From Gordonia zhaorongruii (GTDB lineage: Bacteria > Actinomycetota > Actinomycetes > Mycobacteriales > Mycobacteriaceae): a stretch of DNA of 64,000 nucleotides. The stretch is from contig NZ_CP041763.1 in assembly GCF_007559005.1 (NCBI RefSeq), forward strand, positions 3,169,080 through 3,233,079, given 5' to 3'. Under the pieces are notes generated by a model, which was not told the DNA's origin, ran no database searches, and saw only the letters and a list, made by a program, of their open reading frames with translations. A program made the position numbers and the translations under genes. Below are positions 27,703 to 36,493 of this stretch, piece after piece; positions within the stretch are counted from its first letter, which is position 1, and every line of letters begins with the position of its first letter.

Positions 27703-28945
27703 TACCCGGCAGCCGAGCGAGCACTCGCTCACCGAGGCGTTCAAAGGACAACCGCGCACGGTGTGGGTCACCGCATTCGCCGCCGTCATCGCATTCATGG
27801 GCATCGGGCTCGTCGACCCGATCCTCAACAGCATCGCCGAAGCACTCCACGCACCCCACGAGAAGTTGACGCTGCTGTTCGGCGTGTACATGGGCGTGCA
27901 GGTGGTCGCCATGCTGATCACCGGCTGGGCTGCTTACCGATTCGGACCCAAGCGCACGCTCATCTCCGGGCTGACCTGCATCGTCGTCGCGGCAGGCGTG
28001 TCTGCCTTCGCCGGCGGCATCGACCAGCTCATCGCGCTTCGCGTGATCTGGGGACTGGGTAACGCGCTCTTCATCGCCACTGCGCTGGCGTTCATCGTCG
28101 GTCAGGCGAAGGGCGGCCAGCACGGTGCCATCCTCCTGTACGAGGCCGCCCTCGGCTGCGGCCTGGCGATCGGCCCGTTGCTCGGTGCCGTTCTCGGCGA
28201 ATGGAGCTGGCGGGCGCCCTTCGCCGGTACCGCGATCCTCATGCTGATCGGCGCGGTCCTGTGCGCGATCATGCTGCCGTCCGACGAGCCTGCCGACCAA
28301 CGGCAGCCGGTGAACGTCCTCGACCCGATCAAGGCCCTGCGCAACCGTGCCCTGCTGGTCAACTCGATCGGCTCGGCGTTCTACACCGGCGCCCTGTTCA
28401 CCGTGATCGCCTGGGCGCCGCTCGCGATGGGTCTGCGCCCGATCTACGCCGGCATGATCTTCTTCGGGTGGGGTCTGCTGACCGCGCTCGCCGGCGTGTT
28501 CGTGGCCCCCGGCATCGCCCGCGCGATCGGCGACCGGGCCGGAGTCGTCAGCGCCATCACCGTGTACGCACTCATCATGGCCCTCGCCGCGATCGGCGTC
28601 GTCGCTGATCAGGTGTGGTTGATCGGCTTCGCCGTCGTGGTGTCGGGCCTGCCCTCCGGCGTGCTGAACACTCTGTTCACCGGGGTCGCGATGTCGGCTG
28701 TCGGCGAGCAGACTCCACGCTCGGTGGCATCGGCCGGATACAGTTTTCTGCGCTGGATGGGCGCAGCCGTCTCGGCCATCCTGGTCGCGTATCTGGCCGC
28801 ATGGTTCGGCGAGTCGGCCCCGTTCTGGTTCGCCGCCGGATACTGCGCTGTCGCAGTCGCGGCACTGGTGGCCGCGAACGGTTCACGCCGTCAACGTCAC
28901 GACGTAGACGACGACGCCGTGCTGGTCGGTGCCGAGGAGTTCTGA
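27692..28945 (+). CDS. MFS efflux transporter
   Basis: A 417-residue major facilitator with 12 predicted helices. The loop 2-3 motif region reads 'GWAAYRFGPKRTLISG' (about 71-86), matching the MFS consensus. 'AALGCGLAIGPLLGAVLGEWSWRAPF' is the antiporter motif C type, which points to drug/proton antiport. It begins inside the end of the MarR gene. Export of a toxic compound under MarR control is the likely role; no substrate can be assigned. Confidence 0.92.
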   Translation: MTADTRQPSEHSLTEAFKGQPRTVWVTAFAAVIAFMGIGLVDPILNSIAEALHAPHEKLTLLFGVYMGVQVVAMLITGWAAYRFGPKRTLISGLTCIVVAAGVSAFAGGIDQLIALRVIWGLGNALFIATALAFIVGQAKGGQHGAILLYEAALGCGLAIGPLLGAVLGEWSWRAPFAGTAILMLIGAVLCAIMLPSDEPADQRQPVNVLDPIKALRNRALLVNSIGSAFYTGALFTVIAWAPLAMGLRPIYAGMIFFGWGLLTALAGVFVAPGIARAIGDRAGVVSAITVYALIMALAAIGVVADQVWLIGFAVVVSGLPSGVLNTLFTGVAMSAVGEQTPRSVASAGYSFLRWMGAAVSAILVAYLAAWFGESAPFWFAAGYCAVAVAALVAANGSRRQRHDVDDDAVLVGAEEF

Positions 28946-29008
28946 CGGTCCCTCGAGCGGCGGTGGTCGTCCATCGGCAGACTCTCCGGTCGCCGGTAAG
29001 CTCGTGCC

Positions 29009-29686
29009 ATGCCAACCGCATTGATCACCGGCGCGAGCCGTGGCGTCGGAGCCCAGGTCGCGCGAGCCCTCGCCCCGACGCACGACCTCCTTCTCGGCGG
29101 CCGAGGTAGCGCCGAACTCGACTCCCTCGCAATGGAATTCGACGGTGCAGCGACGTTTCAGGCCGATATCACCGACTACGACTCGGTCGAATCAGCCACC
29201 GAGGTGATCTCGTCACTCGACGTGCTCGTGCACTGCGCGGGAGTGGCCAGCAGCCTCGAGCACGTCGCAGACACGCCCGTCGACGAGTGGCGCCAGGTGC
29301 TGGAGACCAACCTCATCGCCGCCGCCGAGCTGACACGGCTCCTGCTTCCGGCCCTCCGGTCCGCACGAGGGCACGTCGTGTTCCTCAATTCGGGAGCCGG
29401 GCTGCGCGTCAATCCGGGCTGGACGGCGTACGCGGCCAGCAAGTTCGGGCTGCGAGCGCTCGCAGACGGCCTGCGCGCCGAGGAGCCGGAGCTGCGCGTC
29501 ACGTCGATCTTCCCCGGCCGCATCGACACCGAGATGCAGCGCGACATCGTCGCCATCGAGGGCGGCACCTACGACCCCGGCCGGTTCCTGAAGCCCGAGA
29601 CCGTCGCCGCGGCCGTCGCTCAGGCGATCGCCGCCCCCGGCGACGCGCACCCGGTGGATGTCGTGCTGCGCCCCCGGCCGCGCTAA
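29009..29686 (+). CDS. Short-chain dehydrogenase/reductase
   Basis: A 225-residue classical SDR. The cofactor motif is 'TGASRGVG' (7-14), the NNAG-equivalent is 'HCAG' (75-78), and the catalytic residues are Ser128, Tyr141 and Lys145 ('YAASK'). The Asn of the usual tetrad is likely Asn101 ('ETNLIAA'). The substrate is unknown. TAAGCT ends 6 bases before the ATG and there is no ribosome site, so the mRNA is predicted to be leaderless. Confidence 0.92.
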   Translation: MPTALITGASRGVGAQVARALAPTHDLLLGGRGSAELDSLAMEFDGAATFQADITDYDSVESATEVISSLDVLVHCAGVASSLEHVADTPVDEWRQVLETNLIAAAELTRLLLPALRSARGHVVFLNSGAGLRVNPGWTAYAASKFGLRALADGLRAEEPELRVTSIFPGRIDTEMQRDIVAIEGGTYDPGRFLKPETVAAAVAQAIAAPGDAHPVDVVLRPRPR

Positions 29687-29736
29687 GAGGGCCGGGCCGC
29701 CGCGACCGGACGCCTACAGGTCAGATCTGCCGAGAA

Positions 29737-30132
29737 TCAGAGCTGCTTGAGGTCCGACGACTCCCAGACAGCGCGCATCGACGCGATCTTGCCGTTCTCG
29801 TCGAACACCATGATGTCGATCGGCGTGATCTCGAACTTCATCTCGGAATTGCCGGTGACCAGGGTGAACTCGAAGACTGCAGTGTCGCCGGCGATCCTGG
29901 TCCACTTCAGCGTCGCGTTCCGCGACTCCATGCCGGTGATGATTCCGTAGAACTCGACGAGTTCGTCACGCGTGCTGCGGACCGGTGCGCCGATCGGATC
30001 CTCGACGGTTGCGCCCTCGGCGAAGAGATCCGCCAGATCGTCCGCGGTACCGCTGGTGAGGTGACTGATGTACGCCTCGACGGTCGCCGAGATCTTGTCC
30101 GACAGAGTCGATGCTTGCTGGTCAGCGGTCAT
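29737..30132 (-). CDS. Ketosteroid-isomerase / SnoaL-like protein
   Basis: A 131-residue protein of the NTF2-like fold with the layout of delta-5-3-ketosteroid isomerase: 'VEAYISHLTSGTADDLADLFAEGATVEDPIG' followed by the cone-shaped beta sheet. The Asp in 'VEDPIG' is a candidate catalytic base. ATG at 30132 has GGGAG six bases upstream. A perfect match to the KstR operator consensus (30148-30161) lies just before it, which ties the gene to sterol catabolism; isomerase activity on 3-keto-delta-5 steroids is inferred from that and from the fold. Confidence 0.85.
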   Translation of the reverse strand: MTADQQASTLSDKISATVEAYISHLTSGTADDLADLFAEGATVEDPIGAPVRSTRDELVEFYGIITGMESRNATLKWTRIAGDTAVFEFTLVTGNSEMKFEITPIDIMVFDENGKIASMRAVWESSDLKQL

Positions 30133-30147
30133 TACTACTCCCTGAAT

Positions 30148-30161
30148 TGAAACGTGTTCTA
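30148..30161. promoter_or_regulatory. KstR-type operator
   Basis: TGAAACGTGTTCTA matches the published KstR consensus TNNAACNNGTTNNA at every fixed position. It is 15 bases upstream of the isomerase-like gene start, where it would overlap the transcription start. A second, adjacent inverted repeat CTAGT (30159-30163) and ACTAG (30169-30173) lies around a possible minus-strand -10. Confidence 0.75.
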
Positions 30162-30216
30162 GTCGGACACTAGCAGGGGCGCACCGGTGACCGCCGAGTC
30201 CTGGCACGATTACCGC

Positions 30217-30545
30217 ATGGTCGTGCGCTCCCTCCTTCTGTTCGCCCTCGCAGCGGTCGCCGAGATCGGCGGCGCGTGGCTCGTCTGGCAGGGAGTCCGC
30301 GAGCACCGCGGATGGCTGTGGATCGGCGCGGGTGTCGTCGCGCTGGGCGCGTACGGGTTCGTCGCCACGCTGCAGCCCGACGCCCAGTTCGGGCGAATCC
30401 TCGCCGCTTACGGGGAGTGTTCGTCGCCGGATCGCTCCTGTGGGGCATGGCGCTCGACGGCTACCGGCCCGACCGCTGGGATGTGATCGGTGCGTTGATC
30501 TGCCTCGTCGGCGTCGCGGTGATCATGTACGTGCCCCGTGGGTGA
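30217..30545 (+). pseudogene. YnfA/UPF0060 family membrane protein, frameshifted
   Basis: Small four-helix membrane protein of the YnfA family (related to small multidrug transporters). The first frame (from ATG 30217) reads '[20 protein letters not shown]' to '[10 protein letters not shown]' and then breaks. The second half, '[28 protein letters not shown]', continues in another frame and stops at 30545. Restoring one G in the GGGG run at about 30412-30415 gives an intact protein of about 109 residues with the 'AAYGGVFV' junction of the family. This is either a true frameshift mutation or a homopolymer sequencing error. Ends converge on the acyl-CoA dehydrogenase gene. Confidence 0.8.
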
Positions 30546-30567
30546 TGCTGGACGATCCGTGCGCGTG

Positions 30568-31752
30568 TCAGCGCAGTTCGGCGCTGCTCTTGCCGAGGAT
30601 GCGGCGGGCGATGATCAGCTGCTGAATCTGCTGTGTGCCCTCGAAGATGTCGAGGATCTTGGAGTCGCGAGCCCACTTCTCGAGTAGCTGATTCTCCGAG
30701 AACCCCGCGGTCGCGCCGATCTCCACGGCCTTGTTCGTCAACTCGGTGACCGTGCGTCCGGCCTTGGCCTTCGACATCGATGCCTCGACCGAGTTCGGCT
30801 CACGGTTGTCGGCCATCCAGGCGGCGCGCAGGGTCAGCATCCAGGACGCCTCCCAGTCAGATTCCAGACGGATGAAATCGGCGACGGCCGTGTGCTGAGC
30901 TGCGACGGGACGATCGTAGTCGATCTCGTGGCCTGCCTCTTCGAGCATGCCGGCCACCTCGTCGAGTGCGGCGCGGCCGAGTCCGACCGCCATCGCGGCG
31001 ACCACCGGGCGGGTGTTGTCGAACGTCTGCATGACGCCGCCGAAGCCCTTTTTCGTGTCGATCTCGGGCGATCCGAGCAGGTTGGCCGCGGGAACGCGTG
31101 CGTTCTCGAAGCGGATCACCGCGGTGTCGGACGACTTGATGCCCAGCTTGTGCTCCAGGCGGGCCACGTCGACCCCGTCGGTCGCCATCGGAACCACGAA
31201 GCTCTTGATCGCGGCGCGGCCGACGGACTCGTCGAGCGTCGCCCACACGACCACGTGGTCGGCGCGCGAGCCCGCGGTCACGAAGATCTTCTCGCCGTTG
31301 ATGACGTAGTCGTCGCCGTCGAGTACGGCGGTCGTCGACACCGCCGCCGAGTCGCTGCCGAACGCGGGCTCGGTGATGGCCATCGACGCCCAGACGTCGG
31401 CGAAGCGCTCGAGCTGCTCGTCGTCGGCGACGGCCGCGATGGCCGCATTGCCGAGTCCCTGGTAGGGGACCGACAGCATGAGACCGACATCGCCCCAGCT
31501 CAGCTCGCGTGCATTGAGAACCGAGCGGAGGTTGACGCCGTTGACGGTCTCGCCCTTGTCGCCCTTATCCGCGGTCTTGTCCCCGCCGCGTGCTTCCTTG
31601 GCGATCTTGCCGAGCTCATCGAGTTCGGTCGGGTACTCGTGCTCAGCCTTGTCGTACTTGCGGGAGTTGGGACGGAAGTAGTGCTCCGCCGCGAGACGGG
31701 CGCGCTCGACCGTGGAGTTCAGCTTCTCCGGGAGCTCAAGATTGATTGCCAT
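30568..31752 (-). CDS. Acyl-CoA dehydrogenase
   Basis: A 394-residue FAD-dependent enzyme that introduces a 2,3 double bond in an acyl-CoA. 'AITEPAFGSDSAAVSTTA' is the FAD/substrate segment (near residues 130-147) and 'DIFEGTQQIQQLIIARRILG' carries the expected catalytic Glu and the signature near the C-terminus. An Asp/Lys/Gly-rich insertion at about 55-68 ('GGDKTADKGDKGETVNG') is unusual. The start is leaderless by sequence: TAAGAT ends 6 bases before the ATG at 31752. That box overlaps the palindrome at 31761-31776. Chain-length specificity cannot be told. Confidence 0.93.
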   Translation of the reverse strand: MAINLELPEKLNSTVERARLAAEHYFRPNSRKYDKAEHEYPTELDELGKIAKEARGGDKTADKGDKGETVNGVNLRSVLNARELSWGDVGLMLSVPYQGLGNAAIAAVADDEQLERFADVWASMAITEPAFGSDSAAVSTTAVLDGDDYVINGEKIFVTAGSRADHVVVWATLDESVGRAAIKSFVVPMATDGVDVARLEHKLGIKSSDTAVIRFENARVPAANLLGSPEIDTKKGFGGVMQTFDNTRPVVAAMAVGLGRAALDEVAGMLEEAGHEIDYDRPVAAQHTAVADFIRLESDWEASWMLTLRAAWMADNREPNSVEASMSKAKAGRTVTELTNKAVEIGATAGFSENQLLEKWARDSKILDIFEGTQQIQQLIIARRILGKSSAELR

Positions 31753-31760
31753 GCCGCTAT

Positions 31761-31776
31761 CTTACTATCGAGTAAG
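31761..31776. promoter_or_regulatory. Palindromic operator over the acyl-CoA dehydrogenase promoter
   Basis: CTTACT-ATCG-AGTAAG, a perfect 6-bp inverted repeat with a 4-base spacer, overlaps the minus-strand -10 (TAAGAT, complement of 31758-31763). Such TTACT/AGTAA sites suit a TetR-family fatty-acid regulator. The divergent DUF2804 gene begins only 47 bases away, so it may be co-regulated. Confidence 0.6.
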
Positions 31777-31822
31777 TTTGTTTGTCGAGAGGTCTCGCGC
31801 ACATCCGCGATACGGTCTGCAC

Positions 31823-32887
31823 GTGAGATCGCACCCGACGTATCCGCCGCCGCGCACCGCGCCGCCGACCGAACTCGTGACCGGCGGGCGATACAACTTC
31901 GGCACCTACGACGGACCTGTTCCGTCCATCAACCCGCTGGACGCCGCGGGCGGGGGACTGCTCGGCGCCCCGCGTCGCGCCGTGCGCGATCTGGGCCTCA
32001 AGGAATGGGAGGCGTTCCAGCTCGGCGACGACGACTGGTTCGTCCTCGGCGCGGTGTACAACGCGAAGTCGATCGGGCTCCTCCAGGTCCTCGTGGTCGA
32101 CAAGCACGCCGCGACGATCCGCCGCTTCGAGACCAAGCTGCCCACCCCTTTGCTGTCGGTGGCGCGCGGGCTGTCCGGAACCACATCGCGCGGGGACTTC
32201 TCGGGTCTGCGCATCGAGATCGGGAACGACCTCTCGAACGACGCGATCACCGTCGACGCGACGCGCGGCGCCGAAGGCGACTCCCCGTCGCTCTCGCTGC
32301 ATGCCACCGGTGACGCCCGGAAGAAGTCCGCCGCGCACCTGGTGATCATCCATCCGTTCGGCGACAGCGATGCTCTCTACTCGCACAAGGCGATGATGCC
32401 GATGACCGGTTCGCTCGTCCTCGGCGACGACCGCGTCGGCTTCGACGACGACTCCTCGTTCCTGATCCTCGACGATCACCACGGCGACTACCCGCGGCCG
32501 ATGAAGTACGACTGGGTCACCGCAGCGCGACGCGGGGCGACCGGCCGCATCGAGGGTTTCAACTTGACCGACAACCAGGTTCGCGATCCGGAGACCCACA
32601 ACGAGAACGCCATCTGGATCGGCGATCGGGTGCACCGGCTGCCACCCGTCGACTTCGAGCGTCCGGACGGGCCGTGGGGACGGTGGAATATCCGGGATGC
32701 CGCCGGAGCCGTGGACGTGACGTTCACCCCGACCGTTCAGTCGACCATGCACGTCGGACCCGCCAAGCTCCTCGCCGAGTACTACGCGCCCTACGGCTGG
32801 TTCGAGGGCGTCATCCACGGGGAGAGGGCCACTCTCGCCGTCGACGGCTTCTTCGGCGTGGGGGAGCAGAAGCGGATCACGATCTGA
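31823..32887 (+). CDS. DUF2804 family protein
   Basis: A 354-residue protein that matches DUF2804 in its architecture: 'PTELVTGGRYNFGTYDGPVP' near the N-terminus, alternating beta strands throughout and 'GGWFEGVIHGE'-like signature near the C-terminus ('YYAPYGWFEGVIHGERATL'). The fold is expected to be lipocalin/carotenoid-hydratase-like (AttH family), with no proven activity. No signal peptide is apparent. The GTG at 31823 is chosen because TACGGT ends 6 bases before it, predicting a leaderless mRNA, and because conserved sequence starts shortly after. It is divergent from the acyl-CoA dehydrogenase gene, and a lipid link is inferred. Confidence 0.8.
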   Translation: MRSHPTYPPPRTAPPTELVTGGRYNFGTYDGPVPSINPLDAAGGGLLGAPRRAVRDLGLKEWEAFQLGDDDWFVLGAVYNAKSIGLLQVLVVDKHAATIRRFETKLPTPLLSVARGLSGTTSRGDFSGLRIEIGNDLSNDAITVDATRGAEGDSPSLSLHATGDARKKSAAHLVIIHPFGDSDALYSHKAMMPMTGSLVLGDDRVGFDDDSSFLILDDHHGDYPRPMKYDWVTAARRGATGRIEGFNLTDNQVRDPETHNENAIWIGDRVHRLPPVDFERPDGPWGRWNIRDAAGAVDVTFTPTVQSTMHVGPAKLLAEYYAPYGWFEGVIHGERATLAVDGFFGVGEQKRITI

Positions 32888-32900
32888 TCTTCTCCGCCGT

Positions 32901-35795
32901 TCACGGAACGACGTTCACCATGCGGCCGGGCACGTAGATCACCTTTCGCGGCTCACCGTCGAGGAGCGCCGCGATCTTCTCGTCAGCGAGCGCGGCGGCG
33001 ACGACCGTCGCTTCGTCGGCGTCGGCCGCCACGTTGATGCGACTGCGCACCTTTCCCTTGACCTGCACCGGAACCTCGACCGAATCCTCGGTCAGGTACT
33101 GGTCGTCCACCTCGGGGAACGGCCCGTGCGCCAGCGACCCCTCGTTGCCGAGCCTGCTCCACAGCTCTTCCGCCAGGTGCGGCGCCAGGGGAGCGAGCAT
33201 CAGCACGACGCGTTCGACGGCGGCGCGCGGCGCGCCGTCCGGGTACGTCTTGGTGAGGTGATTTGTCAGCTCGATCAACTTCGCGACCGCGGTGTTGGTG
33301 CGCAGGTTCGCGAAATCGTCGCGGACGCCCTCGGTCGTCTTGTGCGCGGCCTTCAGCGTCTCGGTATCGGGTTCCGCATCGGTGACGCGCGCCGCGCCCG
33401 ACTCCTCGTCGACGACGAGACGCCACACACGCTGCAGGAAGCGCTGCGAACCGACGACGTCCTTGGTGGCCCACGGACGCGACTGGTCGAGCGGACCCAT
33501 CGCCATCTCGTAGACGCGGAGGGTGTCGGCACCGTAGTCGGCGCAGATGTCGTCCGGGGTGACGGAGTTCTTGAGCGACTTGCCCATCTTCCCGTACTCC
33601 TGCGACACCTCCTCATCGCCGAAGTAGAACTTCCCGTCCCGCTCGACGACCTCGTCAGCCGGCACGTAGACGCCACGCGAATCGGTGTAGGCGTAGGCCT
33701 GGATCATGCCCTGGTTGAACAGGCGGCGGTACGGCTCGACACTGGTCACGTAGCCCAGGTCGAACAGCACCTTGTGCCAGAACCGCGAGTAGAGCAGGTG
33801 CAGGACCGCGTGCTCCATGCCGCCGATGTACAGGTCCAGTCCGCCCGGATCGTTCTCGCCGTGAACCTCGGGGCGCGGACCCATCCAGTACGCCTCGTTC
33901 TCCTTGGCGCAGAGAGTCTCGTCGTTGGTCGGGTCGATGTAGCGAAGCTGGTACCAGGAGCTGCCGGCCCACTGCGGCATGACGTTGGTGTCGCGCGTGT
34001 AGGTCTGCACACCGTCGCCCAGATCGAGCTCCACACTCACCCAATCGGTGGCCTTGGCCAGCGGGGGAGACGGCTCGCTGTCGGAGTCGTCGGGATCGAA
34101 GGCGACGGGCGCGTAGTCGGCCACCTCCGGCAGTTCGATGGGCAGCATCGACTCGGGCAGCGGGTGCGGGGCACCATCCGCGTCGTACACGATGGGGAAC
34201 GGCTCGCCCCAGTACCGCTGGCGGGCGAACAGCCAGTCGCGCAGCTTGTACTGGATGGTGCCGGTGCCGGTGCCGTCCGCTTCGAGGCGTTCGGTCATCG
34301 CCGCCTTGGCGTCGTCGACGTTCATCCCGTCGAGGAACCCGGAGTTCACGAGCGGACCCTCACCGGTGAAGGCGGCCTCCGCGATGCCCTCTTCCGAACC
34401 GATCACCTCGAGCAGCGGCAGCCCGAACGCGTTGGCGAACTCGTAGTCACGGGAGTCGTGCGCGGGCACCGCCATGATGGCGCCGGTGCCGTAGCCGATC
34501 AGCACGTAGTCGGCGATGAACACCGGGACCTGAGCGCCGTTGACCGGGTTGGTCGCGAAGGCGCCGGTGAAGACACCGGTCTTCTCCTTGTTCTCCTGAC
34601 GCTCCAGATCGCTCTTGGCGGCGATCGACGCGCGGTAGTCGGCGACGGCCGTCGCCGGGTCGGCGGCTCCGCCGGTCCAGCGCTCGTCGGTGCCCTCCGG
34701 CCAGGAACCGGCGACGATCCGGTCGACCAGCTCGTGCTCGGGCGCCAGCACCATGTAGCTCGCGCCGTACAGCGTGTCGGGGCGAGTGGTGAACACCTCG
34801 ATGGCTGCGTCCGCACCGGTCACCGCGAAGCTCACCTGTGCACCGCGCGAACGGCCGATCCAGTTCCGCTGCATCGTCTTGACCTTCTCCGGCCAGTCGA
34901 GCAGGTCGAGGTCGTCGATGAGGCGATCGGAGTACGCGGTGATCCGCATCATCCACTGGCGCAGGTTCTTCCGGAACACGGGGAAGTTGCCGCGCTCGGA
35001 GCGTCCGTCGGCGGTGACCTCCTCGTTCGCCAGCACGGTGCCCAGCCCGGGGCACCAGTTGACCAGCGAGTTGCTCAGGTACACCAGACGATGCGAGTCG
35101 AGGACCTCGTTGCGGTCGGCGGGGGACAGGTCGGCCCACGCCCGCCCGTCCTCGAGGGCGCGCGAGCCGGAGGCGAACTCCTCCACCAGCTCGGCGATAC
35201 GACGGGCCCTGCCCTGGTCGGCGTCGAACCACGAGTTGTAGATCTGCAGGAAGATCCACTGGGTCCAGCGGTAGAACTCGACGTCGGTGGTCGCCACCCG
35301 GCGACGCTCGTCATGGCCGAGGCCGAGGCGTCGGATCTGCGCGAGATACCGCTCGATGTTGGCGTCGGTCGTGGTGCGCGGGTGCGTGCCCGTCTGCACC
35401 GCGTACTGCTCGGCCGGCAGACCGAACGAGTCGAAGCCCATGGTGTGCAGCACGTTTCGCCCCGACATCCGCTGGTAGCGGGCGAAGACGTCGGTCGCGA
35501 TGAAGCCGAGCGGGTGCCCGACGTGCAGACCCGCACCCGACGGGTACGGGAACATGTCCTGCACGAACAGCTTGTCGGCGGCGTCGGCCTGCGGGCCCGC
35601 GAACCCGCTGAAATCACCGGACAGGGGGCCAACCGGATTGGGTGCGTTGAACGTGCCGTTGGCCGTCCAGTACTCCTGCCACCGGGATTCGATCTCACCC
35701 GCGGCGCGGGCCGTGTACCGATGTCCGGGCGCGGACTCGGCGGGGCGGCCCGACACAGGCTCGGAAGGGCGGGGCGAGGAATCAGCGGAAGTCAC
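32901..35795 (-). CDS. leuS: Leucyl-tRNA synthetase
   Basis: Charges tRNA-Leu with leucine. The 964-residue protein has HIGH as 'HVGH' (91-94), an editing (CP1) domain with '[21 protein letters not shown]', and KMSKS as 'KMGKS' (736-740). '[22 protein letters not shown]' is the LeuRS signature. The anticodon-binding domain occupies the C-terminal quarter. The length is typical for actinobacteria. The GTG start at 35795 is preceded by TACCCT with a 6-base gap and no ribosome site, which predicts a leaderless mRNA and leaves no room for a T-box leader. Confidence 0.97.
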   Translation of the reverse strand: MTSADSSPRPSEPVSGRPAESAPGHRYTARAAGEIESRWQEYWTANGTFNAPNPVGPLSGDFSGFAGPQADAADKLFVQDMFPYPSGAGLHVGHPLGFIATDVFARYQRMSGRNVLHTMGFDSFGLPAEQYAVQTGTHPRTTTDANIERYLAQIRRLGLGHDERRRVATTDVEFYRWTQWIFLQIYNSWFDADQGRARRIAELVEEFASGSRALEDGRAWADLSPADRNEVLDSHRLVYLSNSLVNWCPGLGTVLANEEVTADGRSERGNFPVFRKNLRQWMMRITAYSDRLIDDLDLLDWPEKVKTMQRNWIGRSRGAQVSFAVTGADAAIEVFTTRPDTLYGASYMVLAPEHELVDRIVAGSWPEGTDERWTGGAADPATAVADYRASIAAKSDLERQENKEKTGVFTGAFATNPVNGAQVPVFIADYVLIGYGTGAIMAVPAHDSRDYEFANAFGLPLLEVIGSEEGIAEAAFTGEGPLVNSGFLDGMNVDDAKAAMTERLEADGTGTGTIQYKLRDWLFARQRYWGEPFPIVYDADGAPHPLPESMLPIELPEVADYAPVAFDPDDSDSEPSPPLAKATDWVSVELDLGDGVQTYTRDTNVMPQWAGSSWYQLRYIDPTNDETLCAKENEAYWMGPRPEVHGENDPGGLDLYIGGMEHAVLHLLYSRFWHKVLFDLGYVTSVEPYRRLFNQGMIQAYAYTDSRGVYVPADEVVERDGKFYFGDEEVSQEYGKMGKSLKNSVTPDDICADYGADTLRVYEMAMGPLDQSRPWATKDVVGSQRFLQRVWRLVVDEESGAARVTDAEPDTETLKAAHKTTEGVRDDFANLRTNTAVAKLIELTNHLTKTYPDGAPRAAVERVVLMLAPLAPHLAEELWSRLGNEGSLAHGPFPEVDDQYLTEDSVEVPVQVKGKVRSRINVAADADEATVVAAALADEKIAALLDGEPRKVIYVPGRMVNVVP

Positions 35796-35958
35796 TCGAC
35801 CAGGGTAAATCGTTCCTGTTCGGGCCTCAAAAGCGAGTGCGCCGACGACGCGCGGTTCCGGCCGACGGCAGCGCAGGTCGAATGCCTCCGGAGTGACCCG
35901 TTGGTCCTACCGGTTCGCGATTCGAAACTGCCTGACCTGGCGACGTACAGTGTTCATC

Positions 35959-36489
35959 GTGCAACTCCTGTCCATCGTCTCCGCGATCGTCGCGCTGGCC
36001 CTCGCTGTGCTGTGGGCGTGCGTCGGCGGTGCCGCGCTCACCGGACGTCTCAAGCGGAACCGCTGGTTCGGCGTCCGGTCGGACCAGACGATGAAATCGG
36101 AGGAGGCGTTCGCTCTCGGCAACAAGGTGGCCGCGCCGGGATTCCTCGGCGCCGCGCTGGTGCTGCTGATCGGCGGTGTCCTCGCGTTCGGTGGCCGGTG
36201 GGGCTTCGTTCTCGGCTTCGGCGCGGTCCTGGTCGGCCTCGTGATCGTCTCGGTGGTCGCCGGACTCGGCATGCGCATCGCCGCGACCGTGCCCGACGCG
36301 GAGGAGTCAGGCGGTTGCGGCTGCTGCTCGGGATCGTCGCACGACGCCGCCGCCGATCACGACGAGGGCGGCTGCGCCGACGACCCCGCGTCGGACTGCG
36401 GTGCATCCAGCTGCGGCTCCTGTGCGCTGCAGGGCATGTGCACCACTGAGGCGACCCCGGACGCGAAGACCACCGGCACCGCGCACTGA
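35959..36489 (+). CDS. SdpI-family membrane protein with eight-cysteine tail
   Basis: A 176-residue protein. Three hydrophobic helices (about 3-27, 57-78 and 82-107) surround 'GRLKRNRWFGVRSDQTMKSEEAFALGNKVA' (29-58), the SdpI/YhfL motif. The tail after residue 115 contains Cys120, 122, 123, 139, 147, 152, 155 and 161 and His128 and 134, which looks like a metal or Fe-S site and is not part of the family core. The GTG at 35959 lies 8 bases after TACAGT (predicted leaderless); the frame is open further upstream to 35893. It is 4 bases before the BASS transporter gene, and the pair forms an operon. Confidence 0.75.
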   Translation: MQLLSIVSAIVALALAVLWACVGGAALTGRLKRNRWFGVRSDQTMKSEEAFALGNKVAAPGFLGAALVLLIGGVLAFGGRWGFVLGFGAVLVGLVIVSVVAGLGMRIAATVPDAEESGGCGCCSGSSHDAAADHDEGGCADDPASDCGASSCGSCALQGMCTTEATPDAKTTGTAH

Positions 36490-36493
36490 ACCG

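Noticed and set aside
35796..35870. T-box leader for leuS
   Set aside because: A TANNNT box sits 6 bases before the GTG start, so no leader RNA exists, and no T-box sequence (UGGN-matching bulge with terminator) is visible.
33126..36449. 1107-codon frame opposite leuS that runs into the SdpI-like gene
   Set aside because: It mirrors the codon structure of leuS, and its translation has no recognisable domain; the SdpI-like reading on the same strand in another frame is the real gene.
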